Origin: Stomoxys calcitrans
Taxonomy: Eukaryota; Arthropoda; Insecta; Diptera; Muscidae
Direction: 5' to 3'
Assembly (NCBI RefSeq): GCF_963082655.1
Contig: NC_081553.1
Location: 36,715,509 to 36,779,508 of the forward strand
DNA length: 64,000 nt
Shown: piece after piece, positions 35,521-45,456 of the stretch
How the letters are laid out: every line of letters begins with the position of its first letter
How positions within the stretch are numbered: the stretch's first letter is position 1
Translations under genes and position numbers: made by a program
The notes under the pieces: generated by a model
What the model was told of the DNA's origin: nothing
Databases searched by the model: none
The model's input: only the letters and a program-made list of their open reading frames with translations

Positions 35521-38500
35521 CTACTGACGAATATCTTTAGCGTGATATTTACCAATTGGCCTTCCTTGTAAGTCCTCAAGCTCGTAATATGCATTGCCCA
35601 GTCTACGTTTAATCCGTGCTCTAATAAATGTAGGAGCCAATTTAGAATTGTATCCTTTTTCGAAGTCACTCTGTCGGAAATTTCTACGGAATATCTCCTG
35701 ACCCTCTTCATACAACACCTCGCGAGATCTCGTATTATAAGCCTTCTCATTGCGTTCAAATTGTTTGCGCATGCACTCCGTGGCTTTAGTCCTGACTATA
35801 TCAAAGGAGTCAGACCGGTTAAACTGAATCGAACGATCATCAAGCATGCCTAACGTCCTCAAGAGCTTGTAAGTGGACCCATTTGTAATCATATGTTGTC
35901 CAAAGGCCATAAAATATGGAGAGGTACCCACAGAAGAATGGACGGCTGAACGCAATGCACAAGAAATTCTACTTAATTGTTCATCCCAATCCTTATGATC
36001 CAACCTGACGTAAGATCTTATCGCAGAAATTACTGAGCGGTTTACCCGCTCAGACGCATTGGCCTGAGGCGAATGAACGGCAGTGTAAACGTGGGAAACG
36101 CCATAGCTTTGCAAAAGGTCATTGAATTTATGGGCTTTAAATTGTGTGTCATTATCAGACACTATAGTTTCTGGCACACCGAAAACGTGAAAAAGACTTT
36201 CCTCTAAAAACTTTGTCACCACCTCGGCAGTGAATTTCTTAACAGGTTGAAGGAACGAAAACTTTGAAAAATGGTCCAAAACGACAAAAATTCCAACATT
36301 ACCAGATCTCGATCTGGGATAAGGACCTAAGAAGTCAACATAAAGTTTTTGAAAAAACCTATACGTTTCACTGGTCTTACCCATTGGCGGACGCATAACG
36401 TGGTTAGGATGCTTCGTTGTCTTACAGATTTCACAGGCATTGATGTAACTTCTGACATCATTCACTAAATTGGGCCAAAAATAGTAACGGCGAATGCGCT
36501 CTAAAGTCTTATTCATACCAGAATGGGCCGACATGGGATCATCATGGTGTCGTCTCAAAACTTCCGGAACCAAACTCCGGGGTATCCACAGTTTCCAAGT
36601 CAAGTCATCAGTCGTCTGTTCCCCAACCGAATGTTCAGTCCTGCGGTACAAGTATCCATCAATTACCTTTACGTCAGGAGTGGAGTTAATGTTTTCTTCA
36701 ACTTTTTTAACTAAGTCTTTATACTCATCTGAGGAGAAAGGGGTAGAGTTTAAATCTACAAAAATCCCTCTGTCAGTCCCTATTTCAGACAAACCATAGA
36801 CCTCGGACAAATCTTCCGTGTTGGCACGGGAAAGGGTATCCGGAACTATATTTTGCGATCCTTTACGATGTTCGATTTTAAAGCGGTACCCTTGAAGTTT
36901 CAAAGCCCACCGAGCCAGCCTGGTGCTTAAGTCGCTTTGAGACATGAGCCACTTTAACGACGCGTGATCTGTTATCACCGTGAACTCATGTCCCTCGATA
37001 TAAGCCCTGAACTTTTTAATGCTCACCATTGCGGCCAAGCATTCCTGTTCGGTGACACTATAGTTGCGTTGGGCTTGATTGAGTTTCTTTGACATGAAGG
37101 CAATGGGAAACTCTTCACCCTCCGCATTCTTTTGCACCAATACGCTTCCTATACCTGTTTTGCTAGCATCGCAGTGTATATAAAAAGGCTGCGAAAAATC
37201 AGGGCTATGCAAAACAGGGGCTGAACTCAGGATAGACTTTAACTCTTCAAAGGACCTTTGAGCTTCTTCACTCCATATAAACTTTCGATTTGCTTTCAGC
37301 ATATCAGTCAAAGGGGCTGATATGGCCGCATAGTTCCGAATAAATTTCCTATACCAACCTGACATCCCTAAAAACCGTCTGATTTGCTTCACAGACCTTG
37401 GTGTCGGAAAATCTGTTATTGCGGAAACTTTTTCTGGGTCTGTGCGAATTACCCCGTCACCAACCACATGACCTAAGTATCGGACCTCCGTCACACAAAA
37501 TCTACTTTTTTCAACATTAATTGTCAGTCCGGAGGCACGCAAAGACTTAGCCACTTCCTCTAACACTTGCATATGACGATCAAATGTAGCAGATACCACC
37601 AAGAGATCATCCAGATAAACAAATACCTCCGTCCTGAGAGTAGCTGGTATCACTTTGTCCATCAGCCGGGACATTGTTTGAGGTGCGTTGCACAATCCGA
37701 ACGGCATGACTTTGAAGTGATACAGCGGTCTTCCAGGTACGGTAAAGGCTGTTTTATCTTTCGATGATTGGTCGAGGGGTATCTGCCAGAATGCATCTTT
37801 AAGATCAATGCTGCTAATATATTCAGCTTTAGGCAGACGGCTCAATATGCCGTCGATATGAGGAAGAGGATAAGCGTCGCCTATAGTCACGGAGTTTATT
37901 TTCCTGCTATCCAGACAGAGCCTATTCTTTCCAGGTTTCCTGTGAAGAACAACTGGAGATGACCAAGCACTAGTCGATTCCTCGATGACCCCCATTGCCA
38001 ACATCCGGTCGAGTTCATCGTAAATAAGTTTCTCAATAGCGGGAGAAACCGGGAAATGGCGCTGCTTTATAGGCTTGGCATCGCCAGTGTCGATAACGTG
38101 GCACAGAACGGTAGTTTTTCCAAGTCCCTCCTTGGAAAATGAAGGAAAAGCATCCACAACAAGTCGAAGCCTCATTTCTTGATCACTAGTAAGGAAACGT
38201 CTATTCGAAATTTCGGACACATTCGGAATACAAGGGGCAATACAAGGTAGCAAAGATGATGGGAACAAATCAAAAATTCGCCAAAAATCCATTCCTAGAA
38301 TTAAATCTTGCGACAAACTAGGCACAATAAATAAAGATATGGGTAAAACTTTTCCCCTAAATGCAATATCGGTTGTCAGAACACCTTTCACATCCTGCGG
38401 TTTGCCATCAGCCGTGTTGACTGAGGTATTAAATCTTCGGACCTTCTCATTAGACACTAAAATGTTCCTAGCTGCTTGTGAACCTAGGCAAGATACAGAG

Positions 38501-38964
38501 GCACCTGTGTCTAATAACCCGATCATATTCTTATTCAATAACTGAACCTCGGCATATGGACGGACATCACCAGGCCTATTAATGACTGAGACTGCAAAAA
38601 GTTTCTTCACCGCTTTAACTTTCTTCCAAAAGTTTCTCATTCGTATCGCAGATCGAGCAGGCTTATGCTCTTCACCAAAAATTCTAGCGCGAGCCTCGTA
38701 ATAAAGTTTTATACGCTCGTGGAGAGGTTTTAATGGTCTGGGACCAAGTCTGGCAGGAATAACTGGCAATTTTGATGCTATATTATCAGAAGGAGCTAAA
38801 GAAATTGTTTTAGAGGAAGCAGACGAAATAGGGGAGTCACATTTGGGAAATTCTTCAATAGTGTTAGTAAGTAACTTTAATTGTCGGCAGGGCTGTTCAC
38901 CCTGGATGCACCTTTCGGTGGATTCAAGCGGAAGTTTTTTGAATTTGAAGCACACTTTCGACAA
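35521..38964 (-). CDS. pol: Pol polyprotein of Ty3/gypsy-type element (1,147-codon ORF)
   Basis: Domains in order: aspartic protease (LLDTGAS, residues 150-156); reverse transcriptase with LDSRKIN, SSIDLKDAFWQIPL and VYLDDLLVV (YLDD at 450-453); RNase H (IHCDASKTGIGSVL, then TEQECLAA, then TDHASLKWL); and integrase with an HHCC zinc domain (HxxxxH..CEIC) and a DDE core (VDFLGP, SDNDTQF, ASERVNRSV). There is no env-like ORF downstream. The frame is -1 relative to gag, and the ORFs overlap by 88 bases containing A AAA AAC. The ORF is free of stops, consistent with a recently active copy. As an LTR element Pol it acts in the cytoplasmic particle and then the nucleus. Confidence 0.95.
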   Translation of the reverse strand: MSKVCFKFKKLPLESTERCIQGEQPCRQLKLLTNTIEEFPKCDSPISSASSKTISLAPSDNIASKLPVIPARLGPRPLKPLHERIKLYYEARARIFGEEHKPARSAIRMRNFWKKVKAVKKLFAVSVINRPGDVRPYAEVQLLNKNMIGLLDTGASVSCLGSQAARNILVSNEKVRRFNTSVNTADGKPQDVKGVLTTDIAFRGKVLPISLFIVPSLSQDLILGMDFWRIFDLFPSSLLPCIAPCIPNVSEISNRRFLTSDQEMRLRLVVDAFPSFSKEGLGKTTVLCHVIDTGDAKPIKQRHFPVSPAIEKLIYDELDRMLAMGVIEESTSAWSSPVVLHRKPGKNRLCLDSRKINSVTIGDAYPLPHIDGILSRLPKAEYISSIDLKDAFWQIPLDQSSKDKTAFTVPGRPLYHFKVMPFGLCNAPQTMSRLMDKVIPATLRTEVFVYLDDLLVVSATFDRHMQVLEEVAKSLRASGLTINVEKSRFCVTEVRYLGHVVGDGVIRTDPEKVSAITDFPTPRSVKQIRRFLGMSGWYRKFIRNYAAISAPLTDMLKANRKFIWSEEAQRSFEELKSILSSAPVLHSPDFSQPFYIHCDASKTGIGSVLVQKNAEGEEFPIAFMSKKLNQAQRNYSVTEQECLAAMVSIKKFRAYIEGHEFTVITDHASLKWLMSQSDLSTRLARWALKLQGYRFKIEHRKGSQNIVPDTLSRANTEDLSEVYGLSEIGTDRGIFVDLNSTPFSSDEYKDLVKKVEENINSTPDVKVIDGYLYRRTEHSVGEQTTDDLTWKLWIPRSLVPEVLRRHHDDPMSAHSGMNKTLERIRRYYFWPNLVNDVRSYINACEICKTTKHPNHVMRPPMGKTSETYRFFQKLYVDFLGPYPRSRSGNVGIFVVLDHFSKFSFLQPVKKFTAEVVTKFLEESLFHVFGVPETIVSDNDTQFKAHKFNDLLQSYGVSHVYTAVHSPQANASERVNRSVISAIRSYVRLDHKDWDEQLSRISCALRSAVHSSVGTSPYFMAFGQHMITNGSTYKLLRTLGMLDDRSIQFNRSDSFDIVRTKATECMRKQFERNEKAYNTRSREVLYEEGQEIFRRNFRQSDFEKGYNSKLAPTFIRARIKRRLGNAYYELEDLQGRPIGKYHAKDIRQ

Positions 38965-40463
38965 TTGGGCTTATAGGTGTCGGGCATGCCACATCCATAA
39001 CAAAAGATGGTTCTATCAGCAACACAGTCTTGATATCGGTGCCCTGATTGCTTACAGTTCCAACAGGTGAGGTTGACTTCAGCAACTTCATCCAATTCTA
39101 ACAATTCAGGACCCTCGCTGCCTGCAACATCCAGCTCAGAAACACGCCTCGAAAAGTTATGGGACTTATTGCTCACTACACTGTGCCTATTTTTCATATC
39201 CTGAATAAAGAATTCACGGCGGCGACAAACCTCTCTCAATTGTCCAACAGAATCTATCTTCATGTTGAGAATCTCATGTTGTATCTCGGGGAGCAGATTC
39301 CTTCTTAAGATCTCCACGAGGGTACGATCAGACAGGGGTTGATTAAGGCGATCAACAAGATCAATCACTGACTCATAAAAAACATCAAACAATTCATTCG
39401 GCTTTTGTTTACGATCGCGTATCAATTCTCGGAAGTCCATATCAGTACGAGAATCACGATACTGTTCACGCAGTGCTCTACACAAGTCAGACCATTGAAA
39501 ATTACATACTGATTTATGAAAACGCCAGAACCAGTCACTAGCCTTTCCTTCGAATAACATACTGGCATTTCCACACAAAATTTCGAAATTACCATTCAAT
39601 GTCTGTTTTGTCAACGCCTCAGCGCGGTAAATGAAACTGTCCACTGGCAAACAATTCGAACTTCCATTAAATTTAAGTTTCCAATTATGCAAAATCTGGC
39701 TAATCCTATCAGGTCGGAACAATAAATCTGTCATTGTGCCATTATGGCTAGGGCGAACATCAAGTGCCTCTTGACCAGCGTTTGAACTTCCGTGCAGGTT
39801 AGCATTGTGACTTTGATTCAAATTTCGAGGTTGGATCCCCAAAAGTTGTTCCAAAGTACGCTGCTCCACGTCAGGCAAAGCATGCATTCGAGGATTCCCT
39901 CCGGTTTGAGGTGACGACGAGTGCGAAGCATGTATAGAATTCACTGAATTCAAGCGCGATATGCCAGCCTCAACACTTTTCTCAACCAACGCAGAAATTT
40001 GTGTACTCAAAACGGAAAGTAATTGTGTATGCTGTTCGGAAACAATCGTGGTAACCACCTCCTTGAGAGCTGATACTGAAACAGTGGAACTAGCAGGTGA
40101 TGTATCTGCTGGACTACTATTGAGCGGATTTTGACCAGGAGCCGTACCATCAGTGGACCTACCAGCATCAAAATTCTTTGCTTTCGCAACCGATCTAGTA
40201 GTAACCGGAGAATTAACTTTCTGTGAGGATTTTGATGTCAAAGCACCAACATCCTTCGTAACTCTAACACCACATACTGGACAATTCTGATTCGTGCGAG
40301 CATAATTAGAAATACATGTCTTATGAAAACGGTGCCTACACACGGTTTCAGTCATAGACGCTGTGTCTGCCAAAGTCTGCCTACAAATAGAACAAGTATC
40401 CTCGCCTAATGCAGCAGTCGATGCAGCATGGATATCCTCCGTACTTCTACGAACCGACATCAT
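38877..40463 (-). CDS. gag: Gag polyprotein with N-terminal RING-H2 finger (528 aa)
   Basis: The C-terminal part has a CCHC knuckle (CWNCKQSGHRYQDC) followed by a degenerate one (CYGCGMPDTYKPNC, lacking the His). A retrotransposon capsid-like region precedes them (about residues 240-420). Unexpectedly, residues 24-64 contain C24, C27, C42, H44, H47, C50, C61 and C64 with the exact spacing of a RING-H2 (C3H2C3) finger, a fold usual in E3 ubiquitin ligases. A Ser/Thr-rich linker follows. The ATG at 40,461-40,463 opens the frame, and a second ATG follows at once. It lies after a ~780-base leader and the PBS. Confidence 0.93.
   Translation of the reverse strand: MMSVRRSTEDIHAASTAALGEDTCSICRQTLADTASMTETVCRHRFHKTCISNYARTNQNCPVCGVRVTKDVGALTSKSSQKVNSPVTTRSVAKAKNFDAGRSTDGTAPGQNPLNSSPADTSPASSTVSVSALKEVVTTIVSEQHTQLLSVLSTQISALVEKSVEAGISRLNSVNSIHASHSSSPQTGGNPRMHALPDVEQRTLEQLLGIQPRNLNQSHNANLHGSSNAGQEALDVRPSHNGTMTDLLFRPDRISQILHNWKLKFNGSSNCLPVDSFIYRAEALTKQTLNGNFEILCGNASMLFEGKASDWFWRFHKSVCNFQWSDLCRALREQYRDSRTDMDFRELIRDRKQKPNELFDVFYESVIDLVDRLNQPLSDRTLVEILRRNLLPEIQHEILNMKIDSVGQLREVCRRREFFIQDMKNRHSVVSNKSHNFSRRVSELDVAGSEGPELLELDEVAEVNLTCWNCKQSGHRYQDCVADRTIFCYGCGMPDTYKPNCRKCASNSKNFRLNPPKGASRVNSPADN
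38934..38940 (-). promoter_or_regulatory. -1 ribosomal frameshift heptamer between gag and pol
   Basis: On the minus strand A AAA AAC occurs with the gag codons read as TCA AAA AAC, which is exactly the X XXY YYZ phase for a -1 slip. The shifted frame continues into the open Pol ORF. The gag stop is about 57 bases downstream. Confidence 0.8.
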
Positions 40464-41246
40464 TAAATAAGTGCCGAAGCCTCAAGACCGAATTAATAAA
40501 AATATCACAATCGAATCGCAAAAAAACAATATATGAGATCGCCAAAAAAAAAACTCAACACTAATCAATGATACATCAATCAAATCCAAAATATCAAATG
40601 AAAATTATCCCAAGATAAAGCATCTAGTAATAATATAAAAAAAATAATAACTAAATCGAAAAAACAGATTTTCATAAACAAAATCGTTTGATTCCTTAAC
40701 TGTTACCGGAAGGAGATGTGGGGTGGAACATAATTTGTAAATAACCTATCCCCGAATAGGAAAAATTAGGAAAAGTAAACGTAGAGATACAGACAAAGAT
40801 AAGAAAGCGGTTTCACTTTGGATAATCATGTCCTTGATAACATGAAAATACTCCAAATACGAAAAAAAATTAAGGGTAAATTATTTAAATTATCGATATC
40901 TTAAAGTCAGGTTTAGAAATATATTCCAAAAACTGAATTCCATTAAAAATATCAACAGCCTAAATATTCACTAAGACAGTAAAAGGAGAGGGTTGGCGAT
41001 AATCATTATCCGGTTACATCCGATAGCACTACTGCTTCCTACAGACTGCAAAATCCAATGATAAGTAATGTCACCAACAATAGAAAATGATAAGAAATAA
41101 AAAGATTAGTGGGAAAGAGAAAGAGGGGAAAAAAGTTTTGGAGCCGAGTGAATTAACTACGATATCTTTAATATCAAGAAGACCTGTTCAACATTCTAGC
41201 TTACGCAAGAAGAGAAAAACAAACATAATGGTTCAAAGTCACTCGG
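40464..41246 (-). other. Untranslated leader of the LTR retrotransposon
   Basis: About 780 bases between the primer-binding site and gag. No domain-bearing ORF is seen on the minus strand, and the short plus-strand ORF at 41,087-41,341 spans the PBS and is incidental. Confidence 0.7.
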
Positions 41247-41264
41247 GCCCCACGTTGGGCGCCA
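41247..41264 (-). promoter_or_regulatory. Primer-binding site for tRNA-Lys(CUU)
   Basis: On the minus strand TGGCGCCCAACGTGGGGC is complementary to the 3' end of fly tRNA-Lys(CUU) including CCA, as I recall that tRNA. It lies 13 bases inside the 5' LTR end. Confidence 0.85.
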
Positions 41265-41277
41265 AAAATTTTATAAT

Positions 41278-44200
41278 TGTAGCATACAACGGTCGATTTG
41301 TACCGGAAATAGTAGGTTTGTTAAACCACTGGGTTCTTTGAGGGTGATCATGGCGGAAGCACGCATGTTTTTTCCGGCCTACTTGCTCGTCGGTGGGTTG
41401 GGATCTTGCCATTTCACTCACTCACTTCGCTACCGTAAAATTTTAATAAGATATTTGCGTGCTTGTATGAGGTCGACTCTTAATAGAGAGTACGGCCTAA
41501 ACGAAAGAAATGGGAAAGTAAATTCAGGTGTAAGTTCGGTTGTGGTTAGGATGGTGTTCACCACAATTCGCCCTCCCTACCTGTCTACCTAGCTTCCTTA
41601 ATAGCATCAAATTCATGGTAGACCCTTCTATGCCACACCCCCTCTACACTTCCGGTCAGAGGAAATCAAACGACAACGGTATATCTAGCACATATCTGCG
41701 ACTAAACGACCTTTATTCAATAAATATCTACCAAAAAGTTTCATTCCGAAAATACAAAGTTTTATTTCTAATTCAGGAATTTAGCATTTTTCTCATTTTT
41801 ATGAACATGGTTTATTTTATTTTAACCTAACAGCTAAGAGTAAACCTAAAATTTCATTAAACAGAGCAAGAAAGCACTATTGTGTTCTAGTTAACTTAGG
41901 TTCCCAAATATCTCCTCAAAATACCTTATCGAGAGTTCCCTCAATTCGTAGCTAAGAGTTAACAATACAAATTTTATAATAGTAGAACATTATAGCTATC
42001 CAAGAAAAATATATGGGGTATAAAATAAATCTCCTTTTAGGAAAAAAAATAAATGGTTTTTTTTTTTCTTAAATGAAAGTGAAGTCTCATGCGATCATTT
42101 TTTTCTTTATGTTAAGAAACCCGTATTAAATTGTTTTGCTGGGCTATAACAAAGCGAACATATAGACATACCGACATACGTACAAAAACAGCTGAGTTAT
42201 ACTGGGTCAATGACCGCAGAGTTTGTACATTTGGTTTTTAAATTCTACAGTCTCCGGTGAGCAAGTAATGGAGTTATGTTCGTTATCAAAACAGAAAATT
42301 GTATGCATTGGAGGGTGCAATATCTATCAGCATCGTTGTTAATAGTTAAATAAACACTCGACAAGGATTTAAATTTGTTTAATATAAATATTTGCCATGT
42401 AACGCGTGCATACGAAATGGTCACTGCTCCACTAAACTAGTTGCGATGCTGTAGGCACAATAGGTATGATTGCAGCAGTGTCTTCAAAACTTTAAAACTG
42501 GTGGGCGTTTGTTGTTGTGCCGTAGATGTCAGCTGTATATACGTGACTATCTCGTATGCATGCGTTCGGAAGCAAAGTTAATATTTCCTGTTTCTTTTTG
42601 CAACTCTATATTAAAGACCATCCAGACACATATTCGAATTTAAATTTTTAGGTTATTAATTCGAATCATTGAATGGAAAATCTTTAATAAGTAAATTTAT
42701 TTAAATGATTTTAATTATTTACTGGACAAAGTTCTCTCAGAAGGGTAACGGTTGTTTTTAACATTCTAAGAGAGCGAGTCCCAAAGGTAATAACAAAAAG
42801 AGTGTTAAGATCACTTACTTGGTAGCTCGATTCCCTCGTTGAAAGGCCTTTCAATGCGATTGGTACACGAAGCTGCTTGCAATGCTTTGATGTTCCCTTC
42901 TTTTAAGGGCTTTACACAAAAACCTTTATGTATGTATGAATGTACATAGTTTGTATAAATCACTTGCCTTTAGGTATGAAATAGTCTTTTGCTATGACAA
43001 CAACGATTTTGATTTTTGCACACTTAGATATGGTTAGTTTTAATTTTAATTTCAGCGTGAAACAAAAATTTAAGATTTACTAATTGTAAAATTGCGAACA
43101 CTGACATTTCACTTTCATTGTTCTTTTTTTTTTTCTTACAAAGTGCTTTTCATAAAGGTTTCTTTAAAAAAAACTATTAACTCTAGAGTCTTTTTCTTTA
43201 GTAAATCGTAAAGTGTAGGAATTAAGCAAAAATATAAAAATCACACAATGGTCTCTTTCTCGCACAACGAATCAGGCCATATGAATATAATTCTACCGTC
43301 CGGGAATGGAGTTAATTTAGCCACAGCACAGCCTTCAGATTTTAAGGGTTATGATGAGTCAAAGACTTGTACAAAAAGAAAATTCTCCTTCTAGGCCGAA
43401 AAACCAAGATTTTCCCCGGGGATTAATTCCTCCCGCTTCCCTTTTAACCACGCTTTATTGGGGGTACGCCGATTACACAACCTCACGACGGCAGAAATAC
43501 ACGGACTGATCACAGCGAAGCCAATCAATGGTGAAGAGAGCATTCGTCTGGTGGTCACAGACTCCAAAGCTGAAGAATAATGAAATACATAACGTCACCA
43601 CCAGGAAATAATAAGAGAACTTAGACACACTCTTACCAAGAAAATTTTAATTCTCTGAACAGCTAACAGTAAGAAAAGGATCCGTGCATATATGCATAAA
43701 ATTTCTTTCGTGGCAAAACAAATGCTATTGCAGACTATAAAATCAAAGGAATTTCCTTAAAAAAAAAGATACTGTAACCACTCGCGTGAATTATTATTCA
43801 AACTTACTTATAAAGAAAAGTCGTGAAAACTAATATTATATTCACTCGCGAACTTTATAAATTGTTGGTAAAACTTCCAAAAGTTATAATAGCGAATAAC
43901 AACGCAAAAAGAAAAAAAAACTTTACTGACAGGGGTTCTGGTCGGGGAGATCACTTTGAACTGAAAAGAGCTGATCTCGGCTGATCCAAGCGCTTTTAAA
44001 CGCTCGGGTCACTTCCAAAAAGTAACACCATTCAGCAAATTCCAAGTTAAATATGGCTACCCAAAGGAAATTTGAGCTCAGGGACAGGGCGAAAATATGA
44101 AACAAATCTCTCAGCCAGATACATTATCCATATTTCCATTTGCAATGGAAATGGAAATGTCAGATTTTAGTACAAAAAAAAAAAAAATTGAATAATTACA

Positions 44201-44500
44201 AAAAAATAAAAAAAAACTTCACCCTGACCAAGATTTGAACCTGGGCCTCCGGATTACTAAGCGGATGTCCTAACACTGTGCTAATGTCCGGTGTATCTTG
44301 GCAGCGACTATATGTGAACAAAAGCAGCTACAAGGAAACTGCAGCAAACATATATAACCATGCTATACCTGCCTCACTCACACAGTGGATTGTGAAAGAA
44401 GGTTTGTGGCTAAAAGAAAGGACTGAGAAAGTAAATCACCTATATGTCTCACTCACACATAAAAAAACGGAAAAAAACACATCTACGAGCGCACTCTACA
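41278..44500 (-). repeat. 5' LTR (3,223 bp, uninterrupted)
   Basis: Begins TGTAGCATAC and ends GCACTCTACA on the plus strand. Line-by-line comparison with the other LTR shows no difference that I can see. Short ORFs inside (for example 41,338-41,592 and 41,540-41,830) match no known domain and are probably chance. Confidence 0.95.
44217..44297 (-). other. tRNA-like segment inside the LTR (second copy at 35,165-35,245)
   Basis: On the minus strand the order is an A-box-like TTAGCACAGTGTTAG, then a B box GGTTCAAATCT set in a good T-arm (CCAGG paired with CTTGG around a 7-base loop), then a T-rich run. The acceptor stem pairs poorly, so it is a tRNA-derived or SINE-like piece and not a working tRNA gene. 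Confidence 0.6.
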
Positions 44501-45105
44501 AAGGTACCACCACCCAAATCAAAGATCAGCACATTGCGTTCACCTTTCAAATTTTTGTCCAGACCATAGGCCAAGGCGGCGGCTGTGGGTTCATTGATGA
44601 TTCTCAGGACATTTAAACCAGCAATGCGGCCGGCATCCTTTGTAGCCTGACGCTGGGAATCGTTGAAGTAGGCTGGTACTGTTATAACGGCATCACTGAC
44701 ACTCTGGCCCAAGTAGGCTTCGGCTGTTTCTTTCATCTTTGTGAGAACCATTGAACTGATTTCTTCGGGGGCAAAACGTTTCTGTTCTCCCTTGAATTCG
44801 ACACAAATCTTGGGCTTACCGCAGTCGCTGACCACCTTGAAGGGCCAATGTTTGATATCCTCCATGATTTTGGGATCATCGTATTTGCGGCCAATCAAAC
44901 GCTTGGCATCGAAGACTGTGTTCTTGGGATTCATGGCCACTTGGTTCTTGGCGGCATCGCCAATGAGGCGCTCTGTCTCCGAGAAGGCCACATAGCTGGG
45001 TGTAGTGCGATTACCTTGGTCATTGGCAATAATTTCCACTTTGCCATGTTGAAAGACACCAACGCAGGAGTAGGTTGTGCCCAAATCAATACCAATTGCT
45101 ACCAT
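44501..45105 (-). pseudogene. Hsp70: Hsp70 copy 5, 5' part (codons 1-201)
   Basis: This is the start of the broken copy, with its own promoter and leader and clean codons through GGGTF. The frame then runs into the LTR and ends 16 codons later at 44,449, giving an N-terminal ATPase-lobe fragment of 218 residues that lacks most of the nucleotide-binding domain. It could be transcribed on heat shock, but the product cannot be a working chaperone. Its partner is 26,288-27,597. Confidence 0.95.
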
Positions 45106-45387
45106 TTTGCTTCCTTTTCAATTGAACTGTACTCGATGGAAAGTTGTAATTATTCTATGCAATACTTGTGGGTTTCAAAAAATCTCTTTCTGTAGATGTT
45201 TTCTTCTTGTGTCGCTGTTCTTGTTCTTTTTTCTGATTGCAATATTTTTACTTTTAAAAATTTTCAAAATTTGCTTTTATTCGTCGTTGTTTTGTTGATA
45301 TGAGCTTTTTGGCTCTTTCACTTGTTTGCTATGTTAACGCTTTGAATGTTTTTTCAATACTAATGCCGAAGAGAGCCGTGTGACTGC

Positions 45388-45456
45388 TATTTATACTAAA
45401 ACACACATACCACCGAATATTCGAGATACTTCTTCTGGGAAGTTCACGAATTTTCT
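45388..45456 (-). promoter_or_regulatory. hsp70 copy 5 promoter
   Basis: TATAAATA lies at 45,395-45,388. The heat-shock elements differ from those of copies 1-4: GAAtaTTCgaGA at 45,415-45,426, TTC/GAA units around 45,430-45,441, and a perfect TTCacGAAttTTC at 45,443-45,455. Copy 6 has the same design. Confidence 0.85.

Larger units (their letters stand above)
27598..44500 (-). mobile_element. Ty3/gypsy-type LTR retrotransposon carrying a nested LINE
   Basis: Direct repeats AAGG at 27,594-27,597 and 44,501-44,504 flank TG...CA-ended LTRs. On the minus strand the order is 5' LTR (44,500-41,278), PBS (41,264-41,247), gag, pol with a -1 frameshift, purine tract (35,463-35,451), 3' LTR (35,450-27,598). 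The order protease-RT-RNase H-integrase places it in Ty3/gypsy. There is no env. Without the LINE the element is about 12.27 kb, large because the LTRs are 3.2 kb. All parts look intact, so it may have been active until the LINE landed in its 3' LTR. Confidence 0.95.

Noticed and set aside
44217..44297. Functional tRNA gene inside the LTR
   Set aside because: The T-arm and B box are good, but the acceptor stem does not pair and the anticodon arm is poor.
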